DNA of 64,000 nucleotides from Bombella intestini (GCF_002003665.1 NZ_JATM01000003.1:1-64000); one strand, 5' to 3'. Positions 18,114-27,927 are shown, counted from the stretch's first letter. Notes: generated by a model from the sequence alone, not told the origin. Numbers and translations are program-made.

Positions 18114-21100
18114 TCAGTCCTCGTCATCATCATGATCGTTCCGGTCCAACCCTAGAGAGGCCTTGGTCGCAAGAACGTCACGTTTCCCGACATGGTTGGC
18201 GGCACTGATGATGCCTTCCCGTTCCATTTGGTCGATGATGTTGGCAGCCCGGTTATAGCCTATGCGAAGGTGACGTTGCACAAAGCTGGTTGAAGCCCTC
18301 TGGGCCCGGATGACAAGCTCTGTCGCTTGTTCGTAAAGGGCGCTGTCTTGATCCTCATCTGCACCTTTGCCACTGCTCTTACTGCTGGAAGATGTTTCTT
18401 CTTCCGGCTCATCAGCGAGAACTTCGGTATTATAGACGGGTGCTCCCTTAGAACGTAGGTCATTCACCACTGCTTCGACCTCTTCATCGCTGATGAAGGG
18501 GCCATGCACACGAGTGATGCGGGCACCACCCTGCATGAAGAGCATATCACCTCGGCCAAGGAGTTGCTCTGCACCTTGTTCACCCAGAATGGTGCGACTG
18601 TCATATTTGTTGGTGACCTGAAAGGAGATGCGGGTCGGGAAGTTCGCCTTGATGGTTCCGGTAATGACATCAACGGAAGGACGCTGCGTGGCCATGATGA
18701 CATGCACGCCAGCGGCACGGGCCTTCTGGGCCAGACGAAGCACAGAAGCCTCAATTTCCTTACCGGCGACCATCATCAGGTCGGCCATTTCGTCAATGAC
18801 GATGACGATATAGGGGAGATGTTCCAGCGGCAGGCGGTGTTCGTCAAAAACGGGGCGTCCTGTCTCTGGGTCGTAGCCGGTCTGAATGCGGCGGGTCGGG
18901 GTTTCACCAGATGTCTTGAGGTGACGTATCCGGTCATTGTAGCTGCTGATATTGCGCACACCATGATCGGCCATCAGGCGATAGCGGCGGTCCATTTCCT
19001 GCACTGCCCATTTTAGGGCACTGACAGCCTTAGGTGGCTCGGTCACCACCGGGGTCATCAGGTGCGGAATGCCATCATAGATAGAGAGTTCCAGAATCTT
19101 CGGATCAATCATGATGAGCCGGCAATCTTCTGGGCTAAGCCGGTAGAGCAGGGATAGGATCATGGCGTTGATCCCAACCGATTTACCCGATCCAGTCGTT
19201 CCCGCTACGAGCAGATGTGGCATCCGGGCAAGGTCTGCCATGATGGGTTCCCCGGCAATATCTTTACCCAGTGCTAGAGGCAGTTTACTGCGGTTTTCCT
19301 TCCACGCTGGAGAGAGCAGAAGTTCGGGGAAATAGACTGTTTCACGAGTTTTGTTAGGGACTTCAATACCGATGACATTGCGACCTGGTACTGTGGCGAT
19401 GCGGACACTCAGCACGGCAAGAGTACGGGCGATATCATCGGCTAGGCCGATCACGCGGGAAGAACGCACACCGGGGGCGGGTTCCAGCTCATAAAGGGTG
19501 ACGACAGGCCCAGCCCGATAATCGGTGATGGTGCCCTGTACGCCGTAATCATCCAATACCTTTTCCAGCATTTGGGCGTTGGCCTGAAGAGCTTCTTCGG
19601 AAGGGCCAGTTTCGCTTTGGTCTGGCAGAGGATTGAGCAGGCTGATGGATGGGGGCAGCCATGTGGATGGAGTGGCCATGCCGGGCAATGGCCCTTGAGC
19701 AATACCGGGTGGCGGTGGGACGGGCCGTGGCGGTATGGGAACCCCGCCCGTATGTGTGGTGGCCTCATGGGGGGAGACAATCCCGCCCATGCCGGTGGAA
19801 TGCTCTGTCGTAACTGGGGCGGCTGAGGCGACCGGAGTAACTGGGGGAATGCTACCGGGTACCGCTTCGCTTATGGTGCCGGATGCCTCCGGCATGGGGG
19901 CTGCACTGGGGCTGGTAGCCGCTATGAAACGTTTCAGAAAGCCGGGCTGTTGTGCTGGGCCTGAAACTTCCTGAGGGGGTACCGACAGAGGAACGCTGGA
20001 GAGTTCTTCATAATTTTCTTCAGCATGGCGGCGTTGGGCTGTACTGGTCCGTCCGGGGTCATGGCGGATATGGGCCAGCATCCGGGCATAGGGGTTGTCG
20101 GCTTCTTCTTCGGGAGGGGTGACATGGGATGTCTCTTCCTGAAGGGGGGCTGGCTCAGGTCGGGCGGGTGGCTGAGGTTGGGCGGAGGAGGGTTTCTGCC
20201 AGGGGGCGGCTCCCTGCTGCATGGGAGACCAAGGCGTGCTGCCGGTGGCTGGTGATGCGGGCTGATCGGCCTGACGGCTGAGATTGCGCATGATGAAACC
20301 AGATGGAAGCGGTCCGCTCCCCATGGCTGGACGTCCGTGGCGGATCGGCCCACCAGCACCGGAAGGGTAGGCGACCTGACGTTCCATTTCAGGTGGTGCC
20401 CCACGGGAGCGGAGCAAGGCCCGTAGGGGGAGGCGGATCAGGGCACTGAGTCCACGCCCTACGGAACGCCACTCCTGCCCCCGTAGACCCATGGACATAG
20501 GGCACAGCACAGCCAGAAAAAAGAGGCTGAGCGCAATGGAGAACATGCCGCCCATGCTGCCTGTTTCGCCCGAAACGAGATTGAGAAGTTTTTGGGCAAA
20601 GAAAACGCCGCTTTCCCCCCCCAGTCCGCTATTGGTGGGCCAAGCAACACCTAGTCCGGGCACTGTTAGCTGTAAGAGGCCAATCGTCATGGCCGCTGCG
20701 GGGCAGAATAATGTCGCCGCTACGAGGCGCAGCAGAGGTAGGCTCAAGTGATGATGGCGCAGAAGCTGCCACGTCCACGCCAGTAGAACAAGAACGGGTA
20801 TGATCCCTGCCAGACCAAGTAGCTGCATCAACCCATCGGCAATGGTGGCCCCGAAGCGTCCGAGTAGGTTGGTTGGTTCGGTTCCCGTGGCGGTATTGAA
20901 GGACGGGTCATGAGGGTTGAAACTGAAGAGAGAAGCGGCAATCGCCAGTGCCATGATGAGGAGGATGATCGCCAGTATCTCCATCATTCTGGCAGAGAGA
21001 ATGCGGGAGATAGGGGAATCATGCCATGTGGGAATATCCCCTTCACCCTCTGCCATGTCGTGCCCGAGGAACGGATCGACAGCACCAGAAGGGCTACGTC

Positions 21101-21155
21101 GTGTGGCAGGCAGGATAGAGCGCAGCTTGGCAGGAAGGCGAAAGCGGGAAAGCAC
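18114..21155 (-). CDS. ftsK: DNA translocase FtsK
   Basis: A 1,013-aa septal DNA pump that clears and resolves the chromosome terminus at division. Four TM segments lie in the first 220 residues, followed by a long Pro/Ala/Gly-rich linker (about 240-530) and the RecA-like motor. Walker A is AGTTGSGKSVG starting near residue 651; Walker B is VIVIDEMADLMM near 790. The C-terminal winged-helix gamma domain, which reads KOPS sites and activates XerD, is visible as SFVQRHLRIGYNRAANIIDQ. The start is GTG at 21155 with AGAGGA about 11 nt upstream. It ends in an acidic tail. Confidence 0.95.
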   Translation of the reverse strand: MLSRFRLPAKLRSILPATRRSPSGAVDPFLGHDMAEGEGDIPTWHDSPISRILSARMMEILAIILLIMALAIAASLFSFNPHDPSFNTATGTEPTNLLGRFGATIADGLMQLLGLAGIIPVLVLLAWTWQLLRHHHLSLPLLRLVAATLFCPAAAMTIGLLQLTVPGLGVAWPTNSGLGGESGVFFAQKLLNLVSGETGSMGGMFSIALSLFFLAVLCPMSMGLRGQEWRSVGRGLSALIRLPLRALLRSRGAPPEMERQVAYPSGAGGPIRHGRPAMGSGPLPSGFIMRNLSRQADQPASPATGSTPWSPMQQGAAPWQKPSSAQPQPPARPEPAPLQEETSHVTPPEEEADNPYARMLAHIRHDPGRTSTAQRRHAEENYEELSSVPLSVPPQEVSGPAQQPGFLKRFIAATSPSAAPMPEASGTISEAVPGSIPPVTPVASAAPVTTEHSTGMGGIVSPHEATTHTGGVPIPPRPVPPPPGIAQGPLPGMATPSTWLPPSISLLNPLPDQSETGPSEEALQANAQMLEKVLDDYGVQGTITDYRAGPVVTLYELEPAPGVRSSRVIGLADDIARTLAVLSVRIATVPGRNVIGIEVPNKTRETVYFPELLLSPAWKENRSKLPLALGKDIAGEPIMADLARMPHLLVAGTTGSGKSVGINAMILSLLYRLSPEDCRLIMIDPKILELSIYDGIPHLMTPVVTEPPKAVSALKWAVQEMDRRYRLMADHGVRNISSYNDRIRHLKTSGETPTRRIQTGYDPETGRPVFDEHRLPLEHLPYIVIVIDEMADLMMVAGKEIEASVLRLAQKARAAGVHVIMATQRPSVDVITGTIKANFPTRISFQVTNKYDSRTILGEQGAEQLLGRGDMLFMQGGARITRVHGPFISDEEVEAVVNDLRSKGAPVYNTEVLADEPEEETSSSSKSSGKGADEDQDSALYEQATELVIRAQRASTSFVQRHLRIGYNRAANIIDQMEREGIISAANHVGKRDVLATKASLGLDRNDHDDDED

Positions 21156-21252
21156 AGGGGCAGGTCCTCTGGCTGGTCAGGAAGGCGGGATCGGCCCGTA
21201 ATATAGCCTGTTCGGTTTGATTCTGGAAAGCAGAACCACCCGCCTGCCGTGA

Positions 21253-21900
21253 TCAGAGAGTGGGACGATGTCCTTTGACACTGACATCATGCCGCCAAAT
21301 ATGAAGCGTAGCAGCACCGAAACTGCGCTGGGCCAGTAGTTCTGGCGGTTCTGCCAAGAGACTGGGCAGAAGGTGGGCATGGAAAGGCTGGAAGGGTTCT
21401 TCCGGTTCTTTGGCGTCATTTTGCAGAGGGGTGGTTTCCGTTTCTGCAACAATTAGGGCACCATCAGCCACCCAGCCGGTTCGCCATAGGGCACGCAGCC
21501 CCTTTTGCACCAAGCCCTTATGGTAGGGGGGATCGAGGAAAATGAGCGTATGGGGCTGTGGCGCTTTGGGGGGGTGTGTCACGTCACAATGGCGTAGGCG
21601 GGCACGGTCTGCCATACCGCAGCTGCGTAGGTTAGTCTGGAGAGCAGCAATGCCAGGGCGGCTTCCCTCCATAAAAGTGGCAAATTTTGCCCCACGGGAG
21701 AGAGCCTCCAGCCCTAGGGCCCCCGTACCGGCGAAGGCATCCAGCACTACGGCATGTTCCAGCTCATCCCGGCCAAACCACGGTGCATGCATGAGCATAT
21801 CGAACAGGGTTTGGCGGGCACGCTGCGCTGTAGGGCGGGTGGTCATCCCGGCGGGAACCTGTAGGCGGCGGTTACGGGCTGTACCGGCAATGATCCTCAT
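21253..21900 (-). CDS. rsmD: 16S rRNA (guanine966-N2)-methyltransferase
   Basis: A 215-aa SAM-dependent methyltransferase. The SAM-binding loop DAFAGTGALG covers residues 54-63 and the catalytic DPPY is at 123-126. The N-terminus MRIIAGTARNRRLQVP and TRPTAQRARQTLFDML are diagnostic of RsmD. It lies 4 bp downstream of rluB and 97 bp upstream of ftsK, so all may be one minus-strand transcription unit devoted to ribosome maturation and division. Confidence 0.93.
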   Translation of the reverse strand: MRIIAGTARNRRLQVPAGMTTRPTAQRARQTLFDMLMHAPWFGRDELEHAVVLDAFAGTGALGLEALSRGAKFATFMEGSRPGIAALQTNLRSCGMADRARLRHCDVTHPPKAPQPHTLIFLDPPYHKGLVQKGLRALWRTGWVADGALIVAETETTPLQNDAKEPEEPFQPFHAHLLPSLLAEPPELLAQRSFGAATLHIWRHDVSVKGHRPTL

Positions 21901-21904
21901 AGTG

Positions 21905-22684
21905 TTACGACCGTGCCTTGCTTGTTTTGCCGGATTTTAGTCCCGGAATCTGCTCCAGCAGGGTCTTGTAGGATACCTCTTCCAGCTCATGAGGCTTGAG
22001 AGTGCCGAGGCTGAAAGGCCCGTAGGATAGGCGGATGAGACGGCTGACATGCAGGTTCATCCCCATCATGACCTTGCGGATTTCTCGGTTTTTGCCTTCC
22101 CGCAAGCTGACTGTCAGCCAGGAGTTGTCACCTTTGGAAGAGTCCAGGGTTGCCTCGATGGGGCCATATTGGACGCCGTCCAGAACGCAGCCCTTCGCAA
22201 GGGCTTTCAGCCTCTTTTCATCCACGAGGCCGAAGACACGGACACGATAGCGGCGAATCCACTGGCGGGAGGGTAGTTCCAGTTCACGGGCCAGACTGCC
22301 ATCATTAGTCAGCAGCAGCAGCCCTTCGGAGTTTAGATCCAACCTGCCGACACTGACGACCCGAGGCATGGCGGCGGGCAGGGAGTCGAAAACTGTACGG
22401 CGTTCTTCTGGGTCGTGATGGGTCGTGACTAAGCCAGCTGGCTTGTGATAACGCCAGAGGCGGGTGCGCTGTGGCGGGTCCACGGGTTTGCCGTCTACGC
22501 AGACAATATCACCCGGTTGTATGAAGGTGGCCGGGTGAGTTACCGGGCTACCCCCGAGGGTGATGCGGCCTTCTGCGATCATCCGTTCGATATCACGGCG
22601 ACTGGCAACCCCACGGCGGGCTAGAGCCTTGGCAATGCGTTCACCACGCTGTGTATCGGGAGAGGAGGATGCAACATCTTTCAT
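21905..22684 (-). CDS. rluB: 23S rRNA pseudouridine synthase (RluB type)
   Basis: A 259-aa enzyme with an N-terminal S4 RNA-binding domain (about 16-60, RIAKALARRGVASRRDIERM) and an RsuA/RluB catalytic domain. The active-site motif is GRLDLNSEGLLLLTNDG with Asp116, and LREGKNREIRKVM is the second family motif. RluB modifies U2605 of 23S rRNA in E. coli. It pairs with rsmD in a two-gene operon, and is divergent from tadA across 109 bp. Confidence 0.9.
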   Translation of the reverse strand: MKDVASSSPDTQRGERIAKALARRGVASRRDIERMIAEGRITLGGSPVTHPATFIQPGDIVCVDGKPVDPPQRTRLWRYHKPAGLVTTHHDPEERRTVFDSLPAAMPRVVSVGRLDLNSEGLLLLTNDGSLARELELPSRQWIRRYRVRVFGLVDEKRLKALAKGCVLDGVQYGPIEATLDSSKGDNSWLTVSLREGKNREIRKVMMGMNLHVSRLIRLSYGPFSLGTLKPHELEEVSYKTLLEQIPGLKSGKTSKARS

Positions 22685-22793
22685 AATCTGCGGACATACA
22701 GCGTCCTGCCTTTCCTTGGCAATCCATTTACGGCTCTATAAAGCAGTCGAGGAAGGATTTGTGGTCCATTTCCAGTTTTAGGGGTGCAGGTTC

Positions 22794-23276
22794 ATGTCTT
22801 TTCCCACCGTCATGACAACGCAGCAGGCCATGCAACAGGCTTTGTTACTGGCGGATGAGGCAGCCCGTGTAGGGGAGGTTCCTGTTGGGGCGGTTGTGCT
22901 GGATGGGCAGGGACGTGTTCTGTCTATGGCCCGCAACCATGTGGAAGAATACCATGATGCCAGTGCTCATGCTGAGTTGCTGGCCATGCGGCAGGCAGCG
23001 CATCGGTGTGGGACGGTTCGGCTAGAAGATTGTACGTTAGTTGTAACGCTGGAGCCCTGCCCGATGTGTGCGGCAGCCGTTACGCATTTCCGTCTCCAGC
23101 GTGTGATTTATGGGGCTTATGACCCCAAAGGGGGAGCTGTGGATCATGGTCCCCGTCTTTTTGCCCGTTCTAGCTGTTTGCACCGGCCTGAGGAAATCAT
23201 CAGCGGCGTGCGGGAGCGTGAGGCTGCGGCGCAGTTACGACATTTTTTTCGTGGGCTGCGGCATAGGCGTGATTAG
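22794..23276 (+). CDS. tadA: tRNA-specific adenosine deaminase
   Basis: A 160-aa zinc enzyme that converts wobble A34 to inosine in tRNA-Arg(ACG). Zinc ligands and the proton shuttle are visible as His59-Ala-Glu61 (SAHAELLAM) and Cys89/Cys92 (EPCPMC). YGAYDPKGGAVDHG is typical of TadA rather than cytosine or guanine deaminases. ATG 22812 is an alternative start. The stop TAG overlaps the stop of the convergent azlD gene (shared TTAG at 23273-23276). Confidence 0.93.
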   Translation: MSFPTVMTTQQAMQQALLLADEAARVGEVPVGAVVLDGQGRVLSMARNHVEEYHDASAHAELLAMRQAAHRCGTVRLEDCTLVVTLEPCPMCAAAVTHFRLQRVIYGAYDPKGGAVDHGPRLFARSSCLHRPEEIISGVREREAAAQLRHFFRGLRHRRD

Positions 23277-23575
23277 CCCAGTACAGCCCGGAGAACCCCG
23301 GTTGTGATGACTCCACACAACATGGTGGGCAGGAGGGAGAAACGTGTGGCAGCTAGAAGGGTCGCTGCTAAACCCAGTAGATCGGCTGGATGACCCGTTG
23401 CAAAATTTGGAGCGATGACAGCCACCAGCACACACCCGGGTACGATATCCATGATGGCTTTCATGCGGGGGGATAGGTGGCGTCCTGCGAGCAGTAGATA
23501 GCCGCTGATGCGTGTTAGATACGTCACTAGCGCCATGGTAAGAATGGCCAGCAGGGCTGGGATATGGAGTGTCAT
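23273..23575 (-). CDS. azlD: AzlD-type branched-chain amino acid exporter subunit
   Basis: A 100-aa inner-membrane protein with three to four hydrophobic helices. The family motif TYLTRISGYLL in the first helix is diagnostic of AzlD. It forms an exporter with AzlC for branched-chain amino acids or their analogues. The ATG at 23575 overlaps the azlC stop codon (ATGA-type overlap at 23572-23575), showing translational coupling. The upstream longer frame to 23719 overlaps azlC extensively and is rejected. Its stop overlaps the tadA stop. Confidence 0.9.
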   Translation of the reverse strand: MTLHIPALLAILTMALVTYLTRISGYLLLAGRHLSPRMKAIMDIVPGCVLVAVIAPNFATGHPADLLGLAATLLAATRFSLLPTMLCGVITTGVLRAVLG

Positions 23576-24300
23576 ATGCTTCTTACCACCAGCAAGGATG
23601 TGAGGATTCCAGCCAGTGTTCCTGCCGGGACGTACCAAGCACCGGGTAAGAGGTGATAGACCAGCACGGCGACACCAAGGCTGACACACCATGGCAGAGC
23701 ATTGCGGGCACCTTTCCACATTCCTTTGAGCAGCATGATGAACACGGCTGGAAAGGCCATATCCACACCATAACGTGTGAGGTCCCCCAGTATATTGCCT
23801 GAATATCCCCCTATGAAGGTGAAGCTGACCCAGCAGAGATATAGGCAGACTGTAATACCGGCATAGAACCCCATGCTAAAGCGGCGGCCCGGTTTGGTGT
23901 GCAGGTCTGTCAGGGTCAGTGCCCAGACCTCATCACACATGCAGAAGAGCAGAAGAAAAATTTGCCAGCGGCGTAGATGCCGCAGGTGTGGCGCTAGAGC
24001 AGCACCCATGAGGATATGGCGGCTGTTGATGAGGAAGGTCACCCCTGCCAGTAGCAGGATGGCCGGAGGAATGGACCACAAGCCAACAGCGGCGAATTCT
24101 GACCCACCCGCAAAGTTGAGGCCCGTTAGTAGTGGAACTTCCACGATGGAAAAACCTTTCTGCACAGCCTGACTGCCCAGTAACAGGCCGAACGGGATGA
24201 AGGCTATGAGCAATGGCAGGGATGTTTTCACACCTCGGAGAAAATCCGGCCAGAAATCGTCCTGTCTGCTGGAGGGGGATGTAGTGTGCATGGTGCCCAT
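23572..24300 (-). CDS. azlC: AzlC-type branched-chain amino acid permease
   Basis: A membrane protein of about 242 aa with the AzlC/YgaZ signature: LPLLIAFIPFGLLLGSQA in helix 1, then SRHILMGAALAPHLR. Together with AzlD it exports leucine, isoleucine, valine or toxic analogues. The start is uncertain: Met at 24327, 24300 and 24291 are in frame and none has a strong SD; 24300 is chosen as a compromise. The region upstream to the htrA start (24499) holds the divergent promoters. Confidence 0.88.
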   Translation of the reverse strand: MGTMHTTSPSSRQDDFWPDFLRGVKTSLPLLIAFIPFGLLLGSQAVQKGFSIVEVPLLTGLNFAGGSEFAAVGLWSIPPAILLLAGVTFLINSRHILMGAALAPHLRHLRRWQIFLLLFCMCDEVWALTLTDLHTKPGRRFSMGFYAGITVCLYLCWVSFTFIGGYSGNILGDLTRYGVDMAFPAVFIMLLKGMWKGARNALPWCVSLGVAVLVYHLLPGAWYVPAGTLAGILTSLLVVRSI

Positions 24301-24498
24301 TTTAAAATTCTGCCGCCTTGTCAGCAAGAGTCTGCGGGGAAATGGCTATCGGGGACAGTGGATGATGCGGGTAAGCCTTACATTTCTTTTAGGTGACACT
24401 GGCCTGCGGATGCTTGCAGAGCGGGCAGTCCTGTCCCTATCTAGTAGGGCAGCTTCGGTTGAGAAGAGTTTAACATCTAGTGTCAGGAAATGTTTGCG

Positions 24499-26034
24499 AT
24501 GAAGCCGCCTTCCCGTCTCTCTCTGGCATGTCTGGCTATGTTACCCGTGTTGGGTATGGTCGGTGCCACCGTGCCCGCTGTGGCTCAGAATGCCCCTATC
24601 CGCCCGCAGATGTCGGGGGGGCAAGTTCCCGATTTCGTGCAGATTGTAAAACAGGTCAAACCGGCGGTGGTATCCATCACGGCGCACATTCGTGAGGGGG
24701 CTGATGACGGAGGGGATGGGCCGCCCGAGGGTAATGGTGGCCCGCAGGGCTTTTCTTTTCCTTTCCCATTTCCATTTCAGATGATGCCGGGGATGCCCTC
24801 CAACCGCACGGTAGAAGCCAGAGGGTCGGGGTTCATCATTTCGGCTGATGGGTACATTGTTACCAATAATCACGTCATCAACGGGGCAACCAAAGTCAGC
24901 GTGAAGCTGGATGACGGTACGACCATACCAGCAAAGGTCATCGGGCATGACGCCAAGACGGATATTGCGCTGTTGCGTGTGAAGGCTGATCACCTGCCTT
25001 ATGTCGAGCTGGGCAATTCTGATGATGTCCAGCCGGGGCAGTGGGTCGTAGCAGTGGGTAACCCTTATGGCCTTGGGGGGACGGTAACAGCGGGTATCAT
25101 TTCTGCTCTGGGTCGTGACCTTCATTCCGGTGCTTATAACGACTTCATACAGGTGGATGCACCGATCAACCACGGCAATTCCGGTGGTCCGCTGATCACG
25201 CTAGATGGCAAGGTGATTGGCGTTAATTCCATGATTATGTCGCCTAATGGCGGTGGTTCCATCGGGATCGGCTTTGCCATTCCTTCTGCCACGGTGCGGT
25301 CGGTGGTGGACCAGTTGCGGGCGACCGGCCATGTGGTGCGTGGTTTCATTGGGGTGGAGACGCAGGACATCACGCCGACTATGGCCCGTGCTCTTGGTCT
25401 TGTGAGTAGTAATCATCCCGGTTCACCGGCCCATGGTGCGTTGATTGCTAATCTCATCAAGGGTGGCCCGGCGGATAAGGCCGGTTTGAAGAGTGGGGAC
25501 GTGGTGTTGTCTGTGGATGGTCATGATGTCCGCAGTGCTCATGATCTCGCTGTTAAAGTTGTGTCCATGGCACCGGGTTCTAAAGGCACCTTTACGGTGC
25601 TGCGGGATGGAAAGACCATGCCACTGGCCATTACAGTCGGTAATCAGGCTCGTAGTGGGCAAGAAGGAAACAGCACAGATGGCAGCACGGCTGATGCACC
25701 TTCTGGCAAGCTTGGGCTGGCTCTGGGTGTGCTAACGCCACGGATACGGCAGGAGATGGGGCTGGATGACAGCGTGCAGGGTTGTATCGTGGCCGATGTG
25801 GCACAGGGCAGCCCGGCAGAACATGCTGGCATCCGCCCGGGGGATATCATTGTTGCAGTCGGCAATCAGATAACGACTAATCCTCATGCCGTAGTTGTGT
25901 TGGTGCAGAAGGTGCTTAAACAGCATCAGCCGCCGTTGTTGCGTATCTTACGTGATGGCCAGCAGCTTTTTGTGGCTGTCTCTCCGGATGGAGCGAGCGA
26001 TGGTGATGATGACGATGGCGAGGACGGCCAGTAA
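24499..26034 (+). CDS. Periplasmic Do-family serine protease HtrA/DegP
   Basis: A 511-aa envelope quality-control protease and chaperone. ATG 24499 is favoured over 24490, because AGGAA (24485-24489) then has a 9-nt spacing. The signal peptide ends about VPAVAQ. The catalytic triad is His125 (TNNHVI), Asp155 (KTDIALL) and Ser228 (HGNSGGPL). Two PDZ domains follow (about 280-385 and 405-495). A Phe/Pro-rich loop (FSFPFPFPF) and the acidic tail (DGDDDDGEDGQ) are distinctive. It is probably induced by envelope stress, though I see no clear sigma-E-type promoter. Confidence 0.95.
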   Translation: MKPPSRLSLACLAMLPVLGMVGATVPAVAQNAPIRPQMSGGQVPDFVQIVKQVKPAVVSITAHIREGADDGGDGPPEGNGGPQGFSFPFPFPFQMMPGMPSNRTVEARGSGFIISADGYIVTNNHVINGATKVSVKLDDGTTIPAKVIGHDAKTDIALLRVKADHLPYVELGNSDDVQPGQWVVAVGNPYGLGGTVTAGIISALGRDLHSGAYNDFIQVDAPINHGNSGGPLITLDGKVIGVNSMIMSPNGGGSIGIGFAIPSATVRSVVDQLRATGHVVRGFIGVETQDITPTMARALGLVSSNHPGSPAHGALIANLIKGGPADKAGLKSGDVVLSVDGHDVRSAHDLAVKVVSMAPGSKGTFTVLRDGKTMPLAITVGNQARSGQEGNSTDGSTADAPSGKLGLALGVLTPRIRQEMGLDDSVQGCIVADVAQGSPAEHAGIRPGDIIVAVGNQITTNPHAVVVLVQKVLKQHQPPLLRILRDGQQLFVAVSPDGASDGDDDDGEDGQ

Positions 26035-26070
26035 GCGTCTCATTCTGTTTTAGGTTTAATAGGCTGTGAG

Positions 26071-26107
26071 AATCCTGCTTTTCTGTAACAGAGGAGCAGG
26101 ATTTTTT
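26071..26107 (+). terminator. Intrinsic terminator after htrA
   Basis: AATCCTGC (26071-26078) pairs with GCAGGATT (26096-26103), and the second arm runs directly into a T-run (TTTTTT). It lies 36 nt after the htrA stop and separates it from the porin gene. Confidence 0.85.
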
Positions 26108-26181
26108 GTGTGGTCCGTTTACGGTCTGACCTATTCCCGGTAGTGAGGGACTATCCATTACATTGAGAGGTATGGCAGCAG

Positions 26182-27915
26182 ATGCTGTCGTCAGTCCGGG
26201 AGATGACGGCTTTGGGGAAGAATGACAGCCTGTCCTTCGGCCAGTGGTCGTACATGTTCTGGTCCGCGCCAGTGTTGTGGGGTGTGCTGGCCTGCCTTCT
26301 TTTGGGTCTGTCAGACGGGCAGGCGAAGGGGGCGGAGGTTTCTGTCCTACAAGGTGCAAAGCCGGCTTTAAAGGCGCCGCTGCATGTTGTGTACCATCGG
26401 CGACATCAGCCGGGGTGGAGTGGTCGCCGTCATACGCTGGTTTATGGGCGTCAGTTTGTCACGGATTGGCAGCGCTATAAGCAGCGTGAAGCCCAACGGT
26501 TAGAGGAAAAACGCAAGGCGGCGGCCGTTGCTGCGGCGATTGCAGCGCGGCAGAACGAGAGGAAGAAAACAGCGACCGTTCTGCCAGATGTCATTAATGC
26601 CGTGCATAGTGATGCCATCTCCGATGAGGTCCTTACGCGGAAACGGTATAATCCTCCTTCCGTAAAGGATCAGCATTTCTTTGGGGACTGGGGCGGCATC
26701 CAGCCGTGGCTGGTGGATCATGGTATCAGCTTGCTTGTGTCTCTTAATGAAGAGCTAGCCGGGAACCTGACAGGTGGGAAGAAACGGGCCAATAGTAATG
26801 CGGGCCAGGTTGGGTTGGAGCTGGATATTGATTGGCAGAAACTTGCCGGGCTTCGAAATTTCAAGACACATACCATTATCGTCAACGGGCACGGGCGGAG
26901 CGTATCGACTGATTTCGGGGATACGCTAGCAGCCTCGCAGGAGATTTACGGGGCCCGTGGCAATGTGGTGGCGCATCTTGTGGCCATGTATGGCGAACGG
27001 TCCTTTTGGAAGGAGCGGGTAAATCTGAATGTGGGGTGGATGCCGGTCGGGTCTTTCTTTGCGGCATCACCGTTGTTCTGTGACTTCATGAACGTTGCTA
27101 TTTGCGGCAATCCGGGGCCGAACAAGTATACCAATGGCAATAGGGATTGGCCCTCCGGTAATTTGGGTATGGTCGTGCACGTCATGCCCATCAGGGGATT
27201 TTATGTCATGGGTGGGCTGTTTGCTGTCAGCCCGCATGGATACAATGGCGGTATTTCTGGCTGGTCATGGGCGCAGGATGGATTGGGCAAGTTTTCTACG
27301 CCTGTAGAATTAGGCTGGCTGCCAGAGTTTGGTCGACATCATCTGACAGGCCATTATAAGCTCGGTTATTCTTACGATAACTCCCGCTATCCCGATCTGT
27401 ACCGTGATGCTTATGGGCAGCCTTTTCTCCTGACAGGCCGCCCGCAACGTTATCGGGCGGGTATGAATAGTGCGTGGTTTATGGCGGATCAGATGCTGTT
27501 GCGGCATGGGCCAGGGGAAAGTAACGGGCTGATTCTGTTGGGTGGTGCCATGTATACTGATGGCAGAACTGTATCCGTTCATGAACATGAATGGTTGGGT
27601 TTGTTGGAGACCGGGCGTCTCTGGAACCGGCCACTCGATACAGTAGGGATGATGTGGCAGCATCTGGGGATTAGTTCATCAGCCACGCATCAGCAGGAGG
27701 CATCAGCGCTGTTGGGCCGTCCTTTCCTGCCTAACCGGTGGGGGGCTGTGGATGGCGTACAGTCTCATGAAAATGTTTATGAGCTGTTTTATAGTGCCCA
27801 TGTCGCCCGAGCGATGGCCCTTCAGCCGGATTTTCAGTACATCCAACGGCCCAGTGGCACGACAGCCTATCACGATGCTGCCGTGTTCGGGCTTCAGTTT
27901 ACTGTTGTTTTATGA
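26182..27915 (+). CDS. OprB-family carbohydrate porin 1 with charged N-terminal extension
   Basis: A 577-aa outer-membrane protein for passive sugar uptake. GAGAGG lies 11 nt before ATG 26182. The signal anchor is SAPVLWGVLACLLLGLSDGQA. Between the signal and the barrel is an unusual 100-residue segment containing a Lys/Arg/Glu/Ala-rich probable coiled coil (QRYKQREAQRLEEKRKAAAV). The OprB domain starts at FFGDWGGIQPWLVDHGI and shows the family motifs GQVGLELDIDW, NLNVGWMPVGSFFA, SPLFCDFMN and GHYKLGYSYDN. It ends LQFTVVL rather than in the usual terminal Phe. Tandem OprB paralogues are common in acetic acid bacteria; a second copy is at 36749. Confidence 0.9.
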   Translation: MLSSVREMTALGKNDSLSFGQWSYMFWSAPVLWGVLACLLLGLSDGQAKGAEVSVLQGAKPALKAPLHVVYHRRHQPGWSGRRHTLVYGRQFVTDWQRYKQREAQRLEEKRKAAAVAAAIAARQNERKKTATVLPDVINAVHSDAISDEVLTRKRYNPPSVKDQHFFGDWGGIQPWLVDHGISLLVSLNEELAGNLTGGKKRANSNAGQVGLELDIDWQKLAGLRNFKTHTIIVNGHGRSVSTDFGDTLAASQEIYGARGNVVAHLVAMYGERSFWKERVNLNVGWMPVGSFFAASPLFCDFMNVAICGNPGPNKYTNGNRDWPSGNLGMVVHVMPIRGFYVMGGLFAVSPHGYNGGISGWSWAQDGLGKFSTPVELGWLPEFGRHHLTGHYKLGYSYDNSRYPDLYRDAYGQPFLLTGRPQRYRAGMNSAWFMADQMLLRHGPGESNGLILLGGAMYTDGRTVSVHEHEWLGLLETGRLWNRPLDTVGMMWQHLGISSSATHQQEASALLGRPFLPNRWGAVDGVQSHENVYELFYSAHVARAMALQPDFQYIQRPSGTTAYHDAAVFGLQFTVVL

Positions 27916-27927
27916 AGAGGCGGCTTG

